A stretch of 64,000 nt of DNA, from the NCBI GenBank assembly GCA_031308135.1, contig JAHLJT010000631.1:159564921-159628920 (forward strand), written 5' to 3'. The notes below the pieces were generated by a model, which saw only the letters and a program-made list of their open reading frames with translations, had not been told where the DNA came from and made no database searches. Shown one piece after another: positions 61,401-64,000 of the stretch. A program made the position numbers and the translations under genes. The stretch's first letter is position 1. The number at the start of each line of letters is the position of its first letter. The DNA comes from Acheta domesticus (lineage: Eukaryota; Arthropoda; Insecta; Orthoptera; Gryllidae).

Positions 61401-62949
61401 CGCGTCATTGCATGAAATAAATAGTATTTTGGAGTATGTAGTTTTAGATTTAAACAATAAACATTAACTAAACTCTTTAAGTCACACACTGCGTTTCTCT
61501 GAAATTCTTATTTATATTCGTGTATTGCTTCAGCTGATACAACAACCTGACTTTACGCCGTATATATAGCAGCCAATTTATATTCCGTCGCATGTGACAT
61601 ATGTCTCACACGAGAAGTTGTTTATTTTCCAGAGAGAACAAAACTAGCCCCATACAGTCTCGATAATTTTGAAATACGAAATTGGTATGAAGATGACTGG
61701 CTCCAAGATGTATTTCTTTGTTTGTTCTGTCCTACATTCAAAATAATAATTATTGGCATAGAAAGATAAAAACATTGGGTTTGTATTTACATTAATAAAG
61801 GATAAGTTTTATTTATGAAATACTTTTCTCAAGCAATAGTAATCAACGGCAATCATCAAGCGGTAATAGCATTCCTTCAGGCCATTTGTTTGTCCATGTG
61901 TCATTGAATGTATCTATTGACCATGTGTTTTCTAATTCGAATTGCGATTCTCATTGTTCTAATCGTCCAAACTTGCCATGAAGTTTACTTGAGATCTTTT
62001 GTATCATAGTGATCTCTCCTCTGCCTACCAATGAACAGCATTTGGTAAAACACTAGAACGCTTTGAAAGATCGGGTAGTCTGGATCGAAAAGTTTCTCAG
62101 ACCATGAGTAGTGGATTTAGTTATAGTATGTTAAAAATTCCATGAACGGCGGAATATTTCAGTAAATTTTAGAAAATGTATGAAAAGTAAAACGAGAAAA
62201 TTAACTGACACAAAAGCTATTTGTTGAGAAAACGTTATTTCCCAAGACCAGTTTGAGCGGTTGGCCGGTAGTTAACTGGACATATAAAAGATAACTTTCA
62301 AATGACTGAGATATTATATTTCATATTACTTCGCCTCTAAAAGTACCACGTGCGTGCTAACCTTAATACATTTGAACTAGGAAGAATCCAAAAACATTAA
62401 ATGAAAAATTAAGAAAAATTCCCCAAACACAAAATTTATGTTATGGGATTCTTTCTTAGTGTTTCTTAGTTCTCTGAGTACCTAACAAAACCAGTGAAAC
62501 TGTCATGGACTGAGGCCTGCATAGTTTTCATTCAATTTTTTCTCGTACTAGAAATTATTAATATAAATGTCTTTTTGGATTTTTTTGAGTTCCGTATCCA
62601 ACGAAACCAAAGACACCTCTTCACATGGGTGGAGGCAGCGTAATTTTCCTTCAATTTCTGCGCGCGTTGGAATATTAGAAATGTAGAAGATTGTTAAGGG
62701 AGTCGGAGCGTACCTGGTCGTGGTCGTAGGCGTGGTCGACGTCCACGGCCTCCTGCAACAGCGCGAGGAACTCGGAGAGGCGCTGGCGCCGCAGGGCCTT
62801 GTGCAGGCGGCGCTGGGCGTCGGCGTCGGCGGGCAGGGCGGAGAGCCCGTTCACCTTCACGCTCAACGCCTCGGCCATGCCGATGGTAGCGCGCCGCTGC
62901 AACATGCGCACCCCGTCCACCCTCTCGCCTCTCGCCTCCGCGACACGCC
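38384..62949 (-). CDS. pain: painless-like TRPA cation channel (gene 2), seven exons located
   Basis: Exons in transcript order: 62949-62714, 55383-55252, 52643-52395, 51312-51071, 44179-43909, 42055-41708, 39958-38384. All are bounded by AG acceptors and GT donors on the minus strand, and phases join without a break (one phase-2 junction inside a Trp codon, the rest phase 0). Together they give about 1016 residues: ankyrin repeats, then six membrane helices with a TRP pore, then a coiled coil. The pore domain matches Drosophila painless closely as I recall it (HP-x-I-x-SFL-x-LKW before S1, KTI-x-M-x-GEF in the pore, LLNGLAV-x-DTQ-x-IK after S6). In flies painless is a sensory-neuron plasma-membrane channel needed for noxious heat and mechanical responses; that role is carried over by family only. 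The 62949 exon starts in phase 1, so an upstream exon carrying the start is expected beyond the part I could resolve. An in-exon ATG is the alternative. Confidence 0.9.
39999..40046. repeat. (AAT)n microsatellite
   Basis: Uninterrupted AAT repeat directly left of the LINE tail at 40047. It is in the last intron of gene 2, about 40 bases upstream of the acceptor in transcript orientation. Confidence 0.97.
40047..40388 (+). mobile_element. R4/Dong-like LINE, 5'-truncated C-terminal fragment
   Basis: The open frame from about 40047 to the stop near 40331 contains KEAEKRLKYKSLEIEISRMW and VIPIVIGALG, then PGNSKDYKAQEIVLFGTAHT. This is the C-terminal pattern of reverse transcriptases with a restriction-like endonuclease (R2/R4 groups), as I recall it. 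It is flanked on both sides by AAT repeats. Dong elements of the R4 group are known to insert in TAA repeats and end in them. Clade assignment is by motif and context. Confidence 0.7.
40389..40439. repeat. (AAT)n microsatellite, tail of the LINE fragment
   Basis: Uninterrupted AAT run directly after TGTAGTGGAAT. Confidence 0.97.
40822..40965 (+). mobile_element. LINE C-terminal remnant
   Basis: A frame reading RKLQLEWLGHVNSMELNSTT, then FYWTQLRRRKSKIQ, resembles the LRWLGHV…RM tail of insect LINE proteins. Short and isolated in the last gene 2 intron. Confidence 0.4.
41392..41645 (-). mobile_element. tRNA-related SINE, family C (minus strand)
   Basis: The minus strand has a B-box-like AGGTTCGTGTC, then GACGGTGGCAGGATTTTCGA, CTAGCTAGGTCGA, CTGGAGGAGAATTCTGGCGG and GTGGTTTCTCCCAT. 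The same blocks occur in order at 51352-51960. Its 3' part is truncated. It ends about 60 bases from the donor of exon 41708-42055. Confidence 0.75.
41708..42055 (-). CDS. pain: gene 2, last ankyrin exon and pre-S1 linker start
   Basis: Encodes 116 residues in phase 0, including the ankyrin motif DEFGDTALHDAAHYGNQQVV, followed by a second, weaker repeat and a linker ending LSQDYQ. The donor is CAG|GTCTCT. The acceptor is inferred at GTGCGCAG and has a poor pyrimidine tract; nearby AGs could shift the edge by a few residues. The exon is strikingly GC-rich, while the next coding exon is not. Joining to the following exon gives DYQ-VIIRYTF, like the pre-S1 segment of fly painless. Confidence 0.85.
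42056..43908. other. intron of gene 2
   Basis: 42180-42700 carries diverged inverted family X blocks (ATCTCTATCTTTCATTGTG, GTTGTAGGAAGACGCTGA). The rest is AT-rich with nothing recognised, apart from a short GC-rich patch at 42780-42900. Confidence 0.5.
43909..44179 (-). CDS. pain: gene 2, ankyrin exon 5
   Basis: One base completes the Trp codon from the previous exon, then 90 residues follow, from YDDPYYCTCLELACRQ to QKQCASQ. Two ankyrin motifs are visible (AGADPNTSNRIYGIPVVHQA and DRSKHTALHVAA). The acceptor is CTGCACACAG and the donor is CAG|GTGACT. No counterpart exon of gene 1 is visible in the window. Confidence 0.9.
44180..44849. other. intron of gene 2, AT-rich
   Basis: No structure recognised. 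Confidence 0.5.
44850..46330 (+). mobile_element. CR1/L2-like LINE relic (endonuclease and N-terminal reverse transcriptase)
   Basis: Endonuclease end: MGDFNCDLRNP, then THSSSKTASWIDYLIVSN (44874-45030). Linker: APWLTNELKVLMKDRN near 45330. Reverse transcriptase: YRPISILPTLSKVLEKIV near 45950, SDFRKGRSTQTALLRV and TLLDFSKAFDSIDHDVLL near 46050-46190. Several frame breaks (near 45090, 45585 and 45940) make it a pseudogene. The catalytic ADD segment is missing; family X starts at 46366. Confidence 0.8.
46366..47860 (+). repeat. repeat family X, near-full copy (about 1.5 kb)
   Basis: Starts with a hairpin: ACTTTCCC and GGGAAAGT bracket TA/CG-alternating GTATACGTACGTATAC. It ends with TCTGTGCCATTCTGT followed by CACCACTAGTT. 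It aligns along its length with 57721-59307 (shared GTAATGCTGCGCG, ATTGCCGGGCC, CGTCCGTCTGTC, CTAGCGCCTAAACCATACG, CTCAAAAACGGCTC). No transposase frame; nature unknown. Confidence 0.8.
47861..48800. other. intron of gene 2
   Basis: No gene recognised. 47930-48090 is a slightly GC-richer patch with a short frame that cannot be supported. Confidence 0.45.
48801..49790. other. GC-rich island of unknown origin inside a gene 2 intron
   Basis: It contrasts with AT-rich flanks. It contains a TATA-like ATTATAAATCAGCGC (48915-48929) and long minus-strand frames (48719-49411, 49392-49772). The latter includes THIVTAGIVVHTEVAARACH, not a family I recognise. It may be an LTR or a captured exon; no repeat ends or duplications were found. 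Confidence 0.3.
49791..50734. other. intron of gene 2, AT-rich
   Basis: Only a short inverted pair around 49890-49970 (CCCCCTCTAGTACC and GGGGGTACTAAAT) stands out. Confidence 0.45.
50735..50890 (+). mobile_element. tRNA-headed SINE, family A
   Basis: GGATAACCGAGGTCGCT (A-box region) and GCGTTCGAGTCACGC (B-box) are spaced as in a tRNA-derived promoter. A short body follows, ending near ATTCTTCTTCACCATCA. Related to 63035-63265. Confidence 0.65.
51071..51312 (-). CDS. pain: gene 2, ankyrin/linker exon 4
   Basis: Encodes 80 residues plus two bases of a Trp codon, starting VMLEHGRERLNLD and ending DPNNW. The first bases GTGATGCTG, after acceptor GTGCGCAG, are shared with the gene 1 exon at 6525. 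FPELVRF corresponds to FPKLKCL there and to FPELKL in fly painless as I recall it. The donor is CTG|GTGAGC in phase 2, which fits the next exon exactly. Confidence 0.9.
51352..51960 (-). mobile_element. SINE family C, longer copy with (AATC)n tail
   Basis: On the minus strand: CCTAGGTTCGAGTCCTGACG (B-box), GGCAGGATTTTCGACACTAG, CTGGAGGAGAATTATAGCGG, then an unusual body with a CA repeat, ending in (CAATCAAT)n next to 51352. The tail ends about 40 bases upstream of the acceptor of exon 51071-51312. Its length, about 600 bases, suggests a composite or LINE-derived 3' half. Confidence 0.72.
51961..52394. other. intron of gene 2, no structure seen
   Basis: AT-rich, ending at the donor of exon 52395-52643. 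Confidence 0.5.
52395..52643 (-). CDS. pain: gene 2, ankyrin exon 3
   Basis: Encodes 83 residues in phase 0, beginning SHEEALRLLLGDSRTD and ending HYNERIQ. It holds an ankyrin motif (DKEGSTALHYMA) and the segment FEVNRPDGIGQTAI, which matches LEVNRPDKFGDSAV in gene 1. The donor is CAG|GTGAGC. The acceptor is CCCCGGCAG in a GC-rich tract. A 160-base tandem repeat begins only about 40 bases upstream of the acceptor, so the intron end is short of unique sequence. Confidence 0.9.
52686..54560. repeat. 160-base tandem repeat array, interrupted by a solo LTR
   Basis: The marker TTTCCCTCTCACCCGATTCC recurs at 52701, 52861, 53021, 54061 and 54221. The first, second and fourth spacings are exactly 160 bases. 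The 1040-base spacing across the LTR equals 160 plus 880 (875-base LTR plus 5-base duplication). Diverged units continue to about 54560. Units contain AGGCATAGCCCGATAGCAC and CCCCTTTCACTTCTGGCTA. Frames across it are coincidental products of the period. Confidence 0.93.
53162..54036. mobile_element. solo LTR, 875 bases
   Basis: Starts TGTTCGGG and ends CCCGAACA (TG…CA with an 8-base inverted tip). It is flanked by a perfect 5-base duplication AGCCC (53157-53161 and 54037-54041), inserted in the 160-base array. No internal region or second LTR is present, so it is a solo LTR left by recombination. The retrotransposon family is not identified. Confidence 0.9.
54561..55251. other. intron of gene 2
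   Basis: AT-rich, nothing recognised. Confidence 0.5.
55252..55383 (-). CDS. pain: gene 2, ankyrin exon 2
   Basis: Encodes 44 residues in phase 0, from FTLLMLACAK to TALHYAAFQ, including one canonical ankyrin motif (GADPNARDNVGRTALHYAA). The acceptor is TTTTTCCACAG and the donor is CAG|GTAGGT. It has exactly the same length (132 bases) as its counterpart at 16306-16437 in gene 1. Confidence 0.92.
55384..56317. other. intron of gene 2
   Basis: AT-rich. The small plus-strand frames at 55567-56008 show no domain. Confidence 0.5.
56318..56635 (+). mobile_element. tRNA-headed SINE, family B (complete-looking)
   Basis: GATGGCCGAGGTAGCTAGTA (A-box region), GCGGGTTCGAGCCCATCC (B-box), then a body of about 240 bases with a GT repeat and an A-rich end (GAAAAAAGG to AAAGTAAAATAT). 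The body matches the minus-strand copy at 10946-11097. Confidence 0.82.
56636..57720. other. intron of gene 2
   Basis: AT-rich. 57340-57700 shows diverged family X blocks (GGCGTTTTCCTACAACAACAA). Nothing else recognised. Confidence 0.45.
57721..59307 (+). repeat. repeat family X, longest copy (about 1.6 kb)
   Basis: Begins ACTTTCCCGTATATACGT and ends CACCACTAGTT. It matches 46366-47860 throughout, with a longer CGTCCGTCTGTCC-type run and an extra block near 58050-58200. No coding frame. Confidence 0.8.
59308..60690. repeat. repeat family X, further partial copies
   Basis: 59330-59800 repeats the 3' half in forward orientation (AGACGTTTTCTGCGAAAACGA, AATAGATGGCAGCTGAG, CTGTATCATTCTG with CACCACAAATT). 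60190-60690 is an inverted 5' half very like 34060-34520 (GGGCCGCGACATCAGCCAGA, CGACGTTTTGCCGTCATTC). The arrangement repeats that seen at 34060-35140. Confidence 0.65.
60691..62713. other. intron of gene 2, no structure seen
   Basis: AT-rich. No coding or RNA features recognised. Confidence 0.5.
62714..62949 (-). CDS. pain: gene 2, most upstream exon found (N-terminal ankyrin region)
   Basis: The exon encodes 78 residues ending in DHAYDHDQ, followed by the donor CAG|GTACGC. Its acceptor is TTTGGTAG, and it begins two bases into a codon (phase 1). The matching exon of gene 1 begins in the same phase, which argues for a real upstream exon. Two in-frame ATGs inside the exon (before LQRRATIG and before AEALSVKV) are possible starts if translation begins here. 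The QRRL-x-KAL and EFLALLQ segment aligns with QRQLLEAI and TFTALLKK of gene 1. The exon is very GC-rich compared with the flanking intron. Confidence 0.8.
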
Positions 62950-63034
62950 CTACCAAACAAGCACACTTCACAATGAATCAACTAATGAATGAATGAAACT
63001 GCTATAACCATGAAAACTCAAGTGCTGAGGAGTC

Positions 63035-63265
63035 GATCCGGTAGCCGAGATCGCTAAGTCAGTAGTGCCGTAGCGATCTCAGGCCAAAGGATCGCGGGAT
63101 CGAGTCCCGCCCCGGGCATAATTGTGATTATGTTCATCCTTTCAGCTCGATCATCACTATATCATTTCATCTAGGTCACAGATAACCATAACGTTAAAAC
63201 CAATAGTCACTCTTGACCCTAGATGTTATTGCGACCTTAAATAACACAAAAAGAAAAAAGAAGAA
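63035..63265 (+). mobile_element. tRNA-headed SINE, family A, with A-rich tail
   Basis: GGTAGCCGAGATCGCTAAG (A-box region) and GGGATCGAGTCCCGCC (B-box), a body of about 120 bases, and the tail ACACAAAAAGAAAAAAGAAG. It lies about 90 bases upstream of the acceptor of the 62714-62949 exon. Confidence 0.78.
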
Positions 63266-64000
63266 AGTGCTGAGTCTTAACACATTGGTGACTGTGTGAT
63301 GAGGTGCCTATTTTGTCCTTCAGGACCAGGCACTTCCGCTCGCCAACACGTCGAGAGCATGCATACAATTGATTTTCGTAAAGAGCTGGGGATCCAAGAA
63401 AAATGAATGAAACCGATCTACAGACTGTCTACTCAATACCTAGCCCTGCATAGATATACTATCATTATCAAAATCTTCAATAGATCCTGGCGCGAAATTT
63501 TCCCTCAAAGTCAACGCTGAATAAACACTCTGAGACTAAAAATTCCAACGCTCGTCACCAATATGTTAAATAAAATATTTATGAGAGTAAGTTATAGAAA
63601 GTGTTTCAAAAAAATTGACAAAGCAAAGCAGTAGTAGGAGAAGTTACCCCAGGGTATTATTACCCCAGGTTTCAGAGAAAAAAATGCTCGGATTCGCGTG
63701 TGAAAGTCAAACCAGTAAACAAGTTTGGCAGGTGCCCTAAGTGTTCGTGGAAGTCGTTCCTTTAACAGAGGAAGTTTCAGAGAATAAATTAACTTAATAG
63801 ACCCGGTGGCGTAGCCAAAGTGACCAATAAACTTGCCAAATGCATTGGTCGAAATTGTGTTATTATAAAATATCTAATAAAAATTTCACCGCATCAGCGT
63901 AAGCAGGCTTCCAAAAGATTGCAAGAAGCGAGTTGTAATGTATGAGTTTGTTTTCTTAGTATTTTTTCTTCTCGGGCGGAGCTTCTTCTTAAATTTACAA
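63266..64000. other. sequence right of the last SINE, no gene seen
   Basis: The missing first exon of gene 2 was looked for here and not recognised. ACCCCAGGGTATTATTACCC at about 63647 is a small imperfect palindrome. Confidence 0.4.

Noticed and set aside
63035..63120. tRNA gene
   Set aside because: A tRNA-derived SINE head: imperfect stems and continuous with a SINE body and A-rich tail.

Overview
This window looks like arthropod, most likely insect, nuclear DNA. It has AT-rich long introns, many transposon relics (LINEs, tRNA-headed SINEs, hAT-, piggyBac- and Foldback-type DNA elements, a solo LTR) and two genes of the insect painless branch of TRPA channels. The species cannot be told from the sequence. 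A 1000-base run of N (25906-26905) is an assembly gap.

Genes. Both recognisable genes lie on the minus strand. Gene 2 (38384-62949) is a painless-like TRPA cation channel. Seven exons were located by splice sites, phase and homology: six encode the ankyrin-repeat N-terminus, and one 1575-base exon encodes the whole six-helix pore domain and a C-terminal coiled coil. The start codon is probably beyond the right edge. Gene 1 (6299-17238) is a second, diverged painless-like gene. Four N-terminal ankyrin exons are visible. They correspond one-to-one to gene 2 exons, with the same intron positions and phases wherever both can be read. Its pore exons must lie left of the window or be lost, and its first exon was not found. 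The two genes form a head-to-tail tandem pair.

Layout. 1-2873: CpG-rich start, then AT-rich DNA. 2874-6182: a dead RTE-like LINE sitting inside a TA microsatellite. 6299-17238: gene 1, whose introns hold a SINE, a Ulp1-like protease fragment, a piggyBac-like element, a LINE 3' end and a hAT element with an 8-base target duplication. 19267-29833: a 10.6-kb Foldback/Mutator-like element flanked by the 9-base duplication TAGGCTTGA. Its inverted ends are tandem arrays of about 157 bases. Inside it is a roughly 350-base satellite, itself interrupted by a 3.2-kb element with 0.66-kb inverted repeats. It sits in what looks like an older LTR. 30200-38232: intergenic DNA with a Jockey-like LINE relic. 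38384-62949: gene 2, whose introns contain an R4/Dong-like LINE tail between AAT repeats, a CR1/L2-like LINE, several SINEs, a 160-base tandem repeat split by a solo LTR (5-base duplication), and copies of an unnamed 1.5-kb repeat family found across the window.

No prokaryote-style operon, CRISPR array, rRNA or functional tRNA was seen. The strongest biology is the tandem painless pair and the nested Foldback-like structure between its members.
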